DNA of 42,577 nt from Thiobacillus sp. (lineage in GTDB: Bacteria > Pseudomonadota > Gammaproteobacteria > Burkholderiales > Thiobacillaceae): positions 1-42,577 of the forward strand of contig JADFDN010000010.1 in the NCBI GenBank assembly GCA_018262815.1, written 5' to 3'. The translations under genes were made by a program, and so were the position numbers. How positions within the stretch are numbered: position 1 is the first letter of the stretch; each line of letters starts with the position of its first letter. The notes under the pieces were generated by a model. It was not told the DNA's origin and searched no databases. It saw nothing but the letters and a program-made list of their open reading frames with translations. Below, in pieces: positions 10,305 to 19,027 of this stretch.

Positions 10305-10651
10305 AGGCGAACTTCGCGGCGAGTTCGCAGGTCTGTGAATGCCTGCGGCATTGAGTTAAAGGCTGGCGAACCCCGGCTCCGGCTGTCTGGTGCAATCGCC
10401 CGAGCAGATCGATGTTTCAACGAGGAGGACACATGCTGGTAACGTTCACAACGAAACCGTGCCGTTTGATCGCTGGACATTTATTCGTAACCACGGGGTC
10501 CTCATGCGGCAGAGTGCGGTAGCCTCGCGCACTGGTTTGGTACGCCGCAGTTGAGTACGGTAACGATGGATCTGGTGGCGGAACCCACTCCACCCGCGGC
10601 AATGCTCCGGGAGGCCGATTCGGAACCCCGTGCACTCCGAGAGCGCAGTTC
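10305..10651. other. intergenic region with one short leader-like ORF
   Basis: About 350 bases. A 29-codon frame at 10433-10522 follows a near-perfect ribosome-binding site (GAGGAGGAC, 10421-10429). It begins MLVTFTTK, which recalls the first residues of DUF1840 proteins, but the rest does not match; it may be a remnant or a leader peptide. A second 29-codon frame (10566-10655) overlaps the next gene's start by ATGA. Neither is convincing as a gene. Confidence 0.35.
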
Positions 10652-12172
10652 ATGAACGTACTCATCATTCTCGGACATCCGCGTACCGACAGTCTTTGCG
10701 GAGCACTGGCGGATGCGTACGGTGCGGGCGCCCGTGAGGCGGGAACCGCGGTGCGTCGGCTGGATCTGGCAAAGCTTGATTTCGACCCCGACGTTCACAC
10801 CCCCTCCCCCAATCAACAGCCTTTTGAGAACGATATCCGCGAAGCCCGGGAGCTGATCCTCTGGGCCGAACATCTAGTATTTGTCTATCCCACCTGGTGG
10901 GGAACCCTGCCCGCCTTGCTGAAGGGATTTCTCGACCGCGTCCTGACGCCGGATTTCGCATTCAACACCTGCGAGGGGGGAACCGGATATCAGGGCTTGC
11001 TCGGCGGACGCTCCGCGCAACTGATCACGACCATGGATACGCCGCCTCTGATCCACCGTCTGATCTACCGACAACCCGGCAGAAATGCGATGGCGCGTGC
11101 GACGCTGGGTTTCTGCGGCATTCGCCCCGTGCGGTCCCTGGTGTGCGGCTCGGTCAAGGACTCCAGCCTGCAACAGCGGCAACGCTGGCTGGAACACGCC
11201 CATCGCCAGGGACGCGCCCTGGAACTCGGCCGCATCACCCCGGGGGAGAAGCTTAGATACAAGACCAGCGCCTGGCTCAAAGGCATGCGGCTGCAGTTCT
11301 ATCCCATGACCTGGCTGGCGTACTCCGCAGGTGCTCTGGCGGCCGCCCCGGTCGACGGCGTGTTCGGCAATTCGGTGGCCTGGCTCGGCTACCTCTGCCT
11401 GTTCCTGCTGGAAGTGGCCACGGTGCTGGTCAACGAAACGGTGGACTTCCCAAGCGACCGCAACAACCGCTTCTTCAGCACCTTTACCGGCGGTTCCCGG
11501 GTCCTGGTGGAAGGTTTGCTGAGTCTGCGCGAACTAAGGATCGGCATCGCCGCGGCGCTCGCCGCATTTCTGGCCGCGTCGGCGTGGCTGCTGTCCGTGA
11601 CGCCGGCAAACACGCCGTCCGTGCTATCGGTGCTGGGCGCGATGACGATTCTGGCGATTGGCTACACCGCGCCTCCCCTCAAACTCTGCTATCGCGGCCT
11701 GGGTGAACTGGACGTGGCCGTCACCCACAGCATCGGCGTGATCCTGTGTGCTTACGTATTCCTCGGCGGCGCCTGGAACGATGCGATGCCGTGGCTGCTG
11801 AGCCTGCCCCTGCTGCTGGCGATCATGCCATCGATCACCTTGTCCGGCATCCCGGACCTGGAAGCGGACGCAGCCGCCGGCAAACGCACCCTGGCGGTGC
11901 GGCTGGGGCAGCGAGGCGCGCTGATCGTATGCCTCATCTTCACGCTGCTGGCGGCCGCTGCCGCCCTGACAGGGCAAGCCATGCATCTGGCCGGGGGGGC
12001 CTTCGCGGGCATCGCTTATGTCGTCATCCCGCACGCGGCGTGGCTGTCGTGGTTGCTGCTCAAACGTATCGAATCCGCCAAGCCGCCCGGACGCATCGAT
12101 GGGCTCATGGCCGCCTCATTGACCTTTGTGCTGTGGTTCGGGCTGTTCCCGCTGTTCAACCTGGCCGGATGA
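10652..12172 (+). CDS. flavodoxin-fold NAD(P)H:quinone oxidoreductase fused to UbiA-type prenyltransferase
   Basis: 506 residues in two parts. Residues 1-195 match NAD(P)H dehydrogenase (quinone)/KefF-type flavodoxin-fold proteins: MNVLIILGHPRTDSL forms the flavin phosphate loop, and YPTWWGTLPALLKGFLDRV is the hallmark motif. Residues ~215-506 form a hydrophobic UbiA-superfamily domain with about eight membrane segments. Its first Asp-rich motif is NETVDFPSD (261-269) and its second is DLEAD (402-406) followed by GKRT, the usual sites for Mg2+ and prenyl diphosphate. UbiA enzymes prenylate aromatic acceptors in quinone, heme or related synthesis; the fused reductase could reduce the quinoid substrate or product. 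That pairing is inference. No quinone-biosynthesis neighbours are present, so the substrate is unknown. There is no sign of a frameshift at the junction. Confidence 0.85.
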   Translation: MNVLIILGHPRTDSLCGALADAYGAGAREAGTAVRRLDLAKLDFDPDVHTPSPNQQPFENDIREARELILWAEHLVFVYPTWWGTLPALLKGFLDRVLTPDFAFNTCEGGTGYQGLLGGRSAQLITTMDTPPLIHRLIYRQPGRNAMARATLGFCGIRPVRSLVCGSVKDSSLQQRQRWLEHAHRQGRALELGRITPGEKLRYKTSAWLKGMRLQFYPMTWLAYSAGALAAAPVDGVFGNSVAWLGYLCLFLLEVATVLVNETVDFPSDRNNRFFSTFTGGSRVLVEGLLSLRELRIGIAAALAAFLAASAWLLSVTPANTPSVLSVLGAMTILAIGYTAPPLKLCYRGLGELDVAVTHSIGVILCAYVFLGGAWNDAMPWLLSLPLLLAIMPSITLSGIPDLEADAAAGKRTLAVRLGQRGALIVCLIFTLLAAAAALTGQAMHLAGGAFAGIAYVVIPHAAWLSWLLLKRIESAKPPGRIDGLMAASLTFVLWFGLFPLFNLAG

Positions 12173-12630
12173 TCCCATTCAGGGTCGAGGGTGCTTGAAA
12201 GCCCGGACCAGAAAATGAAATAGACAATCAACAGCACGATGCCGGGCACACCCGGAACCAGGCCAGCACGGCCAGCTGCTGAGTCACCGCGACAAAACAA
12301 GGCAACACCGTTAAGGCAAGACGAGTCCCCTGGCTCTCAATTTCTGTAAGGCGGGCTCCACCCTTCTGTAGGACATGTCCGAAAAGCAGTGTGTCCCGAT
12401 CCGCGCAGGCAACCCCATGCGTGCAAGTGCGTCTGTACGATGGGGTAAACGTGAAAATGCTGAACCCGCTTACGCTGAACGGGTCGCATATCGTTCAGCC
12501 GCATTGAACGAATATTTCAGGCGCAACCGCCAAGGCGGGCGACGGCTGTCGGATCCTCCCGGGGGAATTCCGTCCTGAGCGCCAACAATACCGTCACCTC
12601 GAACTGGACACTCCGAGATCCGAACGAAAC
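12173..12630. other. 458-base intergenic stretch, no convincing gene
   Basis: The minus strand near 12195-12270 encodes a hydrophobic run (VPGIVLLIVYFIFWSGL) without a good start, possibly a gene relic. A 67-codon plus frame (12375-12578) has no ribosome-binding site or recognisable sequence. Nothing here is well supported. Confidence 0.4.
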
Positions 12631-13947
12631 ATGTCGAATGCACAATGGTTTCTGCTCGTGGGCGGCCTGTTGCTCGCCAGGGGCTTGACCGCTCCGATGC
12701 TTCAGCGTTTGCCGCTGACTCCAGCCATGATCTATCTGGCCGTGGGGCTGCTGTTCGGGCCTACGGTGCTGAATCTGTTTCACTTCAACCCGCTCAAGGA
12801 ATCGGCGCTGCTGGAACTGCTGACCGAAGCGGTGGTGCTGATTTCGCTGTTTTCCGCCGGCGTCAAAATGCCGCCGCCGGTCAGCTTCGCGCGCTGGCGC
12901 ACCCCGATTCTGCTGGCGTCGGTATCGATGACGGTCAGCGTCGCGATGGTCGCCGCCTTCGCCTATTTCCTGCTCGGCTTGCCCTTGGGGGCGGGTGTCT
13001 TGCTGGGTGCCATCCTGGCGCCCACCGATCCGGTGTTGGCGACCGATGTCCAGATCCGGCATCCCGGCGATCGCGACCAGCTTCGCTTCACCCTGACCTG
13101 CGAGGCGGGCATGAATGACGGCAGCGCTTTTCCGTTCGTGATGCTGGGGATGGGATTGCTGGGACTGCACGAGCTGGGTGAATTCGGGCTGCGCTGGGCG
13201 CTGGTCGATGTGCTGTGGGCCACGGTGGCGGGAATCGCGATCGGAGTGGTATCGGGCGCGGCAATGGCCCATGTGGGACAGAAACTGCGCGGCAATCCCC
13301 CCAGGCAGAAGCTCATGGACGATTTCCTCGGCCTCGGTCTGATCGGGGTGGTAGCCGGCCTGAGCGTGATGGTCGATGCGTGGGCGTTTCTGGCGGTTTT
13401 CTTCGCCGCCGTCGCGCTCCGCCAGACCGAACTCAAACTCGCCGGCCCCGCCCCGGCCAACCCGGATCGGCCGCCCATCGACCGCAGCGAACCGAAGGCC
13501 GAAAACATCGTACCGGATGACGAACCTGCACCGACCGTCAGCGGCGGATCGCTGGTCTTCAAGGAACATCTGGAAAGGCTTTCGGAATTGATGCTCATTC
13601 TGCTCATCGGCGGCACGCTGTTCATCGATTCCTGGAGCTGGCGCGCCGTGGGCTTTGCGCTGTTCCTGTTCCTGGTGGCGCGCCCGGTCAGCGTTCTCGT
13701 CGGCCTGCTGGGCACACGCACATCCTGGCCGACACGCGGCATGATCGGCTGGTTCGGGGTGCGAGGAATCGGTTCCTTGTATTACCTGATGTACGCCATC
13801 CAGCACGGCCTGCCCGAGGATCTGGCGCTGGACCTGATCCAGTTGACGCTCATTGCGGTCACGCTGTCGATTCTCGTCCACGGTACCAGCGTCAAACCGT
13901 TGATGGGCCGCTTTGTGCGTTACCGCAGACGCCAGCCGACGTCATAA
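12631..13947 (+). CDS. Na+(K+)/H+ antiporter, CPA1/NhaP-like
   Basis: 438 residues with about 11-12 membrane segments. The family core is visible: LAPTDPVLATDV with D133 in the unwound helix, then TCEAGMNDGSAFPFV with E158 and the N162-D163 pair that marks electroneutral CPA1 exchangers, and near the C-terminus GWFGVRGIGSLYYL. A hydrophilic, Pro/Asp-rich loop (about residues 270-305) splits the later helices. The protein would exchange cytoplasmic Na+ or K+ for protons across the inner membrane. It has only a very short C-terminal tail and no TrkA or cyclic-nucleotide domain. The ribosome-binding site at the chosen ATG is weak. It stands about 460 bases from the upstream gene and is probably transcribed alone. 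Ion specificity cannot be read from sequence. Confidence 0.9.
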   Translation: MSNAQWFLLVGGLLLARGLTAPMLQRLPLTPAMIYLAVGLLFGPTVLNLFHFNPLKESALLELLTEAVVLISLFSAGVKMPPPVSFARWRTPILLASVSMTVSVAMVAAFAYFLLGLPLGAGVLLGAILAPTDPVLATDVQIRHPGDRDQLRFTLTCEAGMNDGSAFPFVMLGMGLLGLHELGEFGLRWALVDVLWATVAGIAIGVVSGAAMAHVGQKLRGNPPRQKLMDDFLGLGLIGVVAGLSVMVDAWAFLAVFFAAVALRQTELKLAGPAPANPDRPPIDRSEPKAENIVPDDEPAPTVSGGSLVFKEHLERLSELMLILLIGGTLFIDSWSWRAVGFALFLFLVARPVSVLVGLLGTRTSWPTRGMIGWFGVRGIGSLYYLMYAIQHGLPEDLALDLIQLTLIAVTLSILVHGTSVKPLMGRFVRYRRRQPTS

Positions 13948-14044
13948 GTTATAAGTTGAACCTGATACGCACGCCTCAGTCACAACCCGACAACAAGCGC
14001 AAGCCGGCCACCCGCAACAGGAACCCAATCGAAAGGCACGACCG

Positions 14045-14953
14045 ATGCACGCATTCTGCAAAAATACACTGGCTGGGCTGACGCGACTGCTGCTGGGCTG
14101 GATCGCATTGTCCAGCGCCGGCCTGGCCTTTGCTTCCGCGCCGGGGTCGTACTCCGCCGCCGCTCTCCACGCCACATACGCGTCTCAGCTAGAACGCCTG
14201 CATGACAATCCGTTTCGGCGGCCGGTTTCCCTCGATTCGTCCGAATCGCCGAATGACGTAAAAGGCAATATCTATGCCCTGCTGGACTATCCGTTTTCCA
14301 CCGTCAGATCGGCACTCCAGCGGCCGGAGCAGTGGTGCGAAGTGCTGATTCTTCATATCAACACCAAGTATTGCCGGGCCACGGCTGGCCAGGGCAACCC
14401 CGTCCTGTCGGTCAACGTCGGCAAGAAAACACCGCAACCGATCGACGAGGCCTATCCTCTCGAATTCGACTACCGTGTCGCCGCAGCGACCTCCAGACAC
14501 CTCGCGATCCAGCTCAATGCGCCTGAAGGGCCGCTCAGCACCCGCAACTATCGCATCCAGCTGCAGGCGATCCCGATCGGAAATGACCGGACCTTTCTGC
14601 ATCTCACCTACTCGTATGACTACGGCATGGCCGGGCGGCTTGCCATGAAAACCTACCTCGCCACCATCGGAAGCGACAAGGTGGGGTTTACCCGCATCGG
14701 CACACAAGCCGACGGTCAGCCGGAGCATGTCGGCGGCATGCGCGGCGTGGTGGAACGCAACACCATGCGCTACTACCTCGCCATCGACGCCTATCTTGGC
14801 GCGTTGTCCACGCCGCCGCATTTGCAGTTGCAGAAACGCCTGCACAACTGGTTCAACGCCACCGAGCAATATCCCCGGCAATTGCGCGAACTCGACCGGG
14901 CTGCCTATTTCGACATGAAGCGGCGTGAATACCGCCGCCAGCAAGCCATGTAA
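14045..14953 (+). CDS. hypothetical exported protein, ~300 residues
   Basis: 302 residues. Residues 1-31 form a typical Sec signal peptide (basic start, hydrophobic core LLLGWIALSSAGLAFA, cleavage after ASA). The mature part is soluble, with patterns such as YALLDYPFSTVRSALQRPEQWCEVL, two nearby cysteines (WCE and KYCRA), and a basic C-terminus. The arrangement, with a repeated YPF..V...L..P..WC start and long beta-rich middle, could fit a START/SRPBCC-like fold, but I cannot support that and do not recognise the family. An AAGG ribosome-binding site lies about 8 bases before the ATG. The next gene (phosphatidylserine synthase) follows after 115 bases on the same strand, so an envelope or lipid-related role is possible but only inferred. 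Confidence 0.75.
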   Translation: MHAFCKNTLAGLTRLLLGWIALSSAGLAFASAPGSYSAAALHATYASQLERLHDNPFRRPVSLDSSESPNDVKGNIYALLDYPFSTVRSALQRPEQWCEVLILHINTKYCRATAGQGNPVLSVNVGKKTPQPIDEAYPLEFDYRVAAATSRHLAIQLNAPEGPLSTRNYRIQLQAIPIGNDRTFLHLTYSYDYGMAGRLAMKTYLATIGSDKVGFTRIGTQADGQPEHVGGMRGVVERNTMRYYLAIDAYLGALSTPPHLQLQKRLHNWFNATEQYPRQLRELDRAAYFDMKRREYRRQQAM

Positions 14954-15068
14954 CACGCCGAGGGGCCGCATCATGGCCCGTACGAAAACCCCGGCTCGTT
15001 TTGTCCGGACAGGCGCGACCGAACGATCGTATGCGTCCGGTTGCGGCCAGGTGAAGGAGGATGTTCCG

Positions 15069-15713
15069 ATGAATCCAAACGAGGACCCCGCCATGAAACA
15101 AGGCAAGCACCTATCGATGATCCGGAGTTTCCACCTCGCGGACTGGTTTACCTTGGGGAACGCCGTCTGCGGCGTCGCGGCGCTGTTCGCCGTGATGGCT
15201 TATCTGAAAAGTACGGACGTCCAGCATCTGCTGATTGCCTGCGCCCTGATTGCGCTCGCGTTTGTGTTCGATGTTTTCGATGGCCGCGTCGCACGATGGC
15301 GCCAGCAAAGCTCGTTACTCGGACGCGAGCTGGATTCGCTGGCCGACGTGATCTCGTTTGGCGTCGCGCCGGCGATCATCGCTTATGGCGCCGGCATGGA
15401 CGGGCTCTGGGATCGCGTGATTCTGCTTTACTTCGTGGCGTGCGGCGTAAGCCGTCTCGCCCGCTTCAACATCACTGCGGAGAGCCTCTCCCAGGGAGGC
15501 GACAAGGTGAAGTATTTCGAGGGCACGCCCATCCCCAGTTCACTGCTGCTGGTCATCGTCATCGCCATTGCCGCCCTGAACGGGGCGGTCGGCAAAGACC
15601 TCTGGTTCGGGGTCAGCCACGTCGGGCCAGGGGAATTCCATCCGCTGGTGCTGATGTTCGCCCTGTCCGGCTCGCTGATGATCAGCCGGACCTTGCATAT
15701 CCCCAAATTCTGA
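15069..15713 (+). CDS. pssA: CDP-diacylglycerol-serine O-phosphatidyltransferase
   Basis: 214 residues of the CDP-alcohol phosphatidyltransferase family. The catalytic motif D-G-x2-A-R-x8-G-x3-D-x3-D is complete: D68, D71-G72, A75-R76, G85, D89, D93. About six to eight membrane segments follow. The enzyme joins CDP-diacylglycerol and serine to make phosphatidylserine, the precursor of phosphatidylethanolamine. The extra N-terminal SFHLADWFTLGNAVCG pattern and the later FEGTPIPSSLLLV are typical of the membrane (type II) PssA subclass rather than of PgsA. I chose the ATG at 15069 because AGGAGG lies 8 bases upstream; an internal ATG at 15093 is the alternative. There is no psd gene in the window. 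Confidence 0.88.
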   Translation: MNPNEDPAMKQGKHLSMIRSFHLADWFTLGNAVCGVAALFAVMAYLKSTDVQHLLIACALIALAFVFDVFDGRVARWRQQSSLLGRELDSLADVISFGVAPAIIAYGAGMDGLWDRVILLYFVACGVSRLARFNITAESLSQGGDKVKYFEGTPIPSSLLLVIVIAIAALNGAVGKDLWFGVSHVGPGEFHPLVLMFALSGSLMISRTLHIPKF

Positions 15714-15970
15714 GACCGGCGACGATGGCCGTTCGGTGCGTTGCGCACATAGAGACCACTCATGACGGCGAATGACCGATATGCCTGCGTGCGCTAGCGT
15801 ACAGATTGAGACGCGGACTGCACGTAGTCTTGTCGCAAGCCATTACGCAAGCCCGCAGCCAACCGTGGCGCAGGCAGCTGCTACGGCACGGATGCCTTTT
15901 CCCGTGGCGACATCCAGCTCTGCGGCCCCCTCATATGCATCAACCTGACATCACCCACTGGAACCTCAAC

Positions 15971-16383
15971 ATGAAACGTTTACTCTTTGCAGCCGCCGTG
16001 GCCGCCGCCACGTTGTTCCCGGAATCTCGCGGCCGGCGTCGAGGTATCCGTCACATCGGCCATCCCGGCTTCTATGGCCGGATCGATATCGGCGGCTATC
16101 CGCCGCCATGCATCCCCTATCGGGAACCGCGCTTCAGGTATAGGGCCGCGATGAACCGCCAGCCGATCTACCTGAACGTGCCCCGGGCCACGCAAGGAAA
16201 TGGCGCAAACACTGCCGCGAGTACAACGCCTGCGGCGAGCGCGTCTACTTTGTTCAGAAAACCTGGTATGAACGCAAATACATTCCGCATTACCAGAAAC
16301 AACATGGCGATCGCCGGAATGACCGCCGCGCCAAACAGAGCGACCGCCACGGCAACGATCACGGCCAGAACCGTGGCCGCTGA
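15971..16383 (+). pseudogene. frameshifted relic of a small exported basic protein
   Basis: Starts MKRLLFAAAVAAATLF, a good signal peptide, then loses its frame. A neighbouring frame reads AAGVEVSVTS; the original frame resumes with GHPGFYGRIDIGGYPPP and PIYLNVP. After GTGCCCC (about 16176) one base appears missing, and the shifted frame continues GHARKWRKHCREYNACG, then VYFVQKTWYERKYIPHYQ, and a His/Arg/Asp-rich tail to TGA at 16381. This order of segments (FYGRID..Y, VPPGHA..W.KHC..Y.ACG, YFV..WY...Y.P.Y) is a betaproteobacterial family of small periplasmic proteins of unknown function that I recognise from memory. At least two, probably three, frame breaks make it inactive unless they are sequencing errors. 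Confidence 0.75.
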
Positions 16384-16440
16384 CCCAAAGCGCCCCCCGA
16401 CCTCACCCTGTATGCGAGGCGGTAGCATGGGACTATCCCC

Positions 16441-18951
16441 ATGAACGTCAGTCCGAACACGGTTCTTCTCATCGAAGACGATTCTGCCGATGCCGCGCTG
16501 ATCCAGGCGGCTCTGGGAGGCGCGGAAAACAGCCTGTTTCGTGTCGAATGGGTAGCGCGGCTCGCCGATGCGCTCGAACGTCTGCGTCGGGAGACGTTCG
16601 AGGTGATTCTCCTTGATCTGTCGCTGCCCGACGGCCCGGGCCTCGATGCGTTCGACCAGGTTTTCCTGGCTGCGCCAAACGCACTCATCCTGGTCCTCAG
16701 CGGACTGACGGATGAAGAAACCGCACGCCAGGCGGTGGAGCGCGGCGCCCATGACTATTTTGCCAAAGGCCACGTCGACGCCCACTGGCTGCCACGCGCG
16801 CTGCGCTATGTCATCGAACGCAAGGCATCCCGGGGGGCGCTGCAGGGCAGCGAGGCACGCTTCCGCGCGATGAGCGATGCCTCCCCGCTGGGAATTTTTG
16901 TCTCCGATGCCGAGGGAAGTTGCGTCTATACCAACGCGGCTTATCACACGATATCGGGGCTGACCCTGGAGCAGACGCTGGGCACCAACTGGAGCATGGC
17001 GATCCACCCGGAGGATCGCGAGCGTGTCCTGGCCGAATGGCGCGTTGCAGCGCGTGGCCAGGTGCCGTTCCAGACGGAGTTTCGTTTCCTGCAGAAAGAC
17101 GAGAGCATCGTCTGGACGCGCGTTAACAGCGCCGCCATACTCGACGGCAAGACATCGCTCGGGCTGGTGCAGACGGTCGAGGACATCACCGAGCGCAAGA
17201 CTGCGGAGTTCACGTTGCGGGTCGCGGAAGAGAACCTGTTCATGGAGAAGGAGCGTGCCCAGGTCACGCTCAACTCCATCGGCGACGCCGTGCTGACCAC
17301 CGATCCCCTTGGCCAGGTGACGTATCTGAATCAGGTGGCGGAGACGATGACCGGCTGGTCTTGCGAGGAGGCGCTGGGCCGGCCGATTGCCGAGGTATTC
17401 AATATCCTCGACGGCGCCACGCGCGAGGCGGCCGCGAATCCGATGCTGCGCGCCATCGAGGATGACAGGACGGTGGGGCTGGCCACGAACAGCGTGCTGG
17501 TCCGCCGCGACGGCTTCGAGTCGTCGATCGAGGATTCCGCCGCGCCGATCCACAACCGCGACGGCCAGGTGACCGGCGCGGTGATCGTCTTTCACGACGT
17601 CAGCGAATCGCGCGCCATGGCGTTGGAAATGGCCCATCTAGCCCAGCACGACTTTCTCACCGGCCTGCCCAACCGGATGCTGCTGACCGAGCGCTTCTCC
17701 CACGCGATGGGGTTAGCCCGGCGGCACAGGAAGCAGGTCGGGCTGTTGTTCCTCGACCTGGATCGTTTCAAGCACATCAATGACTCGCTGGGGCATGCGG
17801 TCGGCGACCGGCTGCTGCAGTCGGTTTCGAACCGACTGGTCGAGTGTGTGCGCGCCACTGACACGGTATGCCGCCAGGGCGGCGACGAATTTGTGATCCT
17901 GTTAGCCGAAATCGAACAGCCGCAGGACGCGGCTCATGTTGCGGAAACCCTGCGCACCGCGCTCTCCACGCCGCACCTGATCGATGGCCATGAGCTCCAT
18001 GTCACTCCAAGCATCGGCATCAGCGTCTTTCCGGATGACGGCGACAACGTGGATATCCTGATGCAGAACGCGGACACCGCGATGTATCACGCCAAGGCAA
18101 ACGGTCGCGACACCTACCGGTTTTTCAAGGCCGAGATGAACGCCCGCGCGGTGCGTCGGCTGGCCGTCGATAGCGGCCTGCGCCGCGCCCTGAAACAGGG
18201 AGAGTTTCTGCTGCATTACCAGCCAAAGATCGATCTTGTCTCAGGCGCGATCATCGGCGCCGAAGCGCTGATTCGCTGGCAGGATCCGGTTCTCGGACTC
18301 GTCAAACCGGACCAGTTCGTGCCGATCGCGGAAGAAAACGGCCTCATCGTGCCCATCGGTCAGTGGGTGCTGCGCGAGGCCTGCCGGCAGGTTCAATCCT
18401 GGATCGATGCCGGCCTGCACGCCGTGCCCGTGTCGGTCAACATTTCCGCGGCGGAGTTCAGGCACGAAGGCTTTGTGGGTGACGTTGCCATGATCCTGGC
18501 GGAGACGGGGCTGGCGCCGCGCTACCTCGAGCTGGAGCTGACCGAAAGCATCCTGATGCGGGACGCCGAGTCGGCGGTATCGATGCTTGAATCTCTCAAG
18601 ACCATGGGGGTGCAGCTTGCCATCGATGATTTCGGCACGGGCTATTCGAGCCTGAGCTATCTGAAGCGCTTCCCGATCGACACCCTGAAAATCGACCAGT
18701 CCTTCGTTCGCGACATCGTCACCGATGCTGACGATGCGACCATCGTGACCGCAGTGATCGACATGGGGAGAAACCTCAAGCAGCGGGTCATCGCAGAAGG
18801 CGTGGAAACACACGCGCAGCTTGCATTCCTGCAGGCCCGGCAATGCGACGAGGGGCAAGGCTTCCATTTCAGCCAGCCGGTGCCCGCCGAGAACTTTGCC
18901 CGCTTGCTCAGCCCTGAAAATGACAAACGGCCACAATTGTGGCCGGGATGA
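16441..18951 (+). CDS. REC-PAS-PAS-GGDEF-EAL c-di-GMP signalling protein
   Basis: 836 residues, soluble. REC domain 1-125 with acidic pocket E12-D13-D14 and phospho-acceptor D59 (LLDLSLPDG). Two PAS domains follow (about 140-260 and 275-395). The GGDEF domain has an intact GGDEF at 480-484 preceded by an RxxD inhibitory site (R471-D474). The EAL domain has EAL at 608-610, the DDFGTGYSSL metal motif from D729, KIDQSFV and AEGVET. All catalytic residues for both diguanylate cyclase and phosphodiesterase activity are present, so it may do both or be controlled by phosphorylation. No partner histidine kinase is adjacent. The last codons overlap a hairpin that looks like the terminator of the convergent OmpA operon. 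Confidence 0.95.
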   Translation: MNVSPNTVLLIEDDSADAALIQAALGGAENSLFRVEWVARLADALERLRRETFEVILLDLSLPDGPGLDAFDQVFLAAPNALILVLSGLTDEETARQAVERGAHDYFAKGHVDAHWLPRALRYVIERKASRGALQGSEARFRAMSDASPLGIFVSDAEGSCVYTNAAYHTISGLTLEQTLGTNWSMAIHPEDRERVLAEWRVAARGQVPFQTEFRFLQKDESIVWTRVNSAAILDGKTSLGLVQTVEDITERKTAEFTLRVAEENLFMEKERAQVTLNSIGDAVLTTDPLGQVTYLNQVAETMTGWSCEEALGRPIAEVFNILDGATREAAANPMLRAIEDDRTVGLATNSVLVRRDGFESSIEDSAAPIHNRDGQVTGAVIVFHDVSESRAMALEMAHLAQHDFLTGLPNRMLLTERFSHAMGLARRHRKQVGLLFLDLDRFKHINDSLGHAVGDRLLQSVSNRLVECVRATDTVCRQGGDEFVILLAEIEQPQDAAHVAETLRTALSTPHLIDGHELHVTPSIGISVFPDDGDNVDILMQNADTAMYHAKANGRDTYRFFKAEMNARAVRRLAVDSGLRRALKQGEFLLHYQPKIDLVSGAIIGAEALIRWQDPVLGLVKPDQFVPIAEENGLIVPIGQWVLREACRQVQSWIDAGLHAVPVSVNISAAEFRHEGFVGDVAMILAETGLAPRYLELELTESILMRDAESAVSMLESLKTMGVQLAIDDFGTGYSSLSYLKRFPIDTLKIDQSFVRDIVTDADDATIVTAVIDMGRNLKQRVIAEGVETHAQLAFLQARQCDEGQGFHFSQPVPAENFARLLSPENDKRPQLWPG
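18917..18945 (-). terminator. rho-independent terminator of the OmpA/DUF4398 operon, inside the c-di-GMP gene end
   Basis: CGGCCACAATTGTGGCCG (18928-18945) is a perfect 18-base palindrome. Read on the minus strand it is followed by TTTGTCATTTT, the look of an intrinsic terminator about 80 bases after the minus-strand OmpA gene. It lies within the last codons (~830-835) of the plus-strand GGDEF-EAL gene. Confidence 0.7.
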
Positions 18952-19027
18952 GCAATGCAGTAAAGGTAGGAAAGCCTGCGGCGCGGCCCTGCAAATCATG
19001 GACTCGCGCCTCGGCGTTGGGGGACGT

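Noticed and set aside
12517-13881. Minus-strand frame opposite the antiporter
   Set aside because: Low-complexity His/Gln/Arg translation typical of antisense to a GC-rich membrane protein gene.
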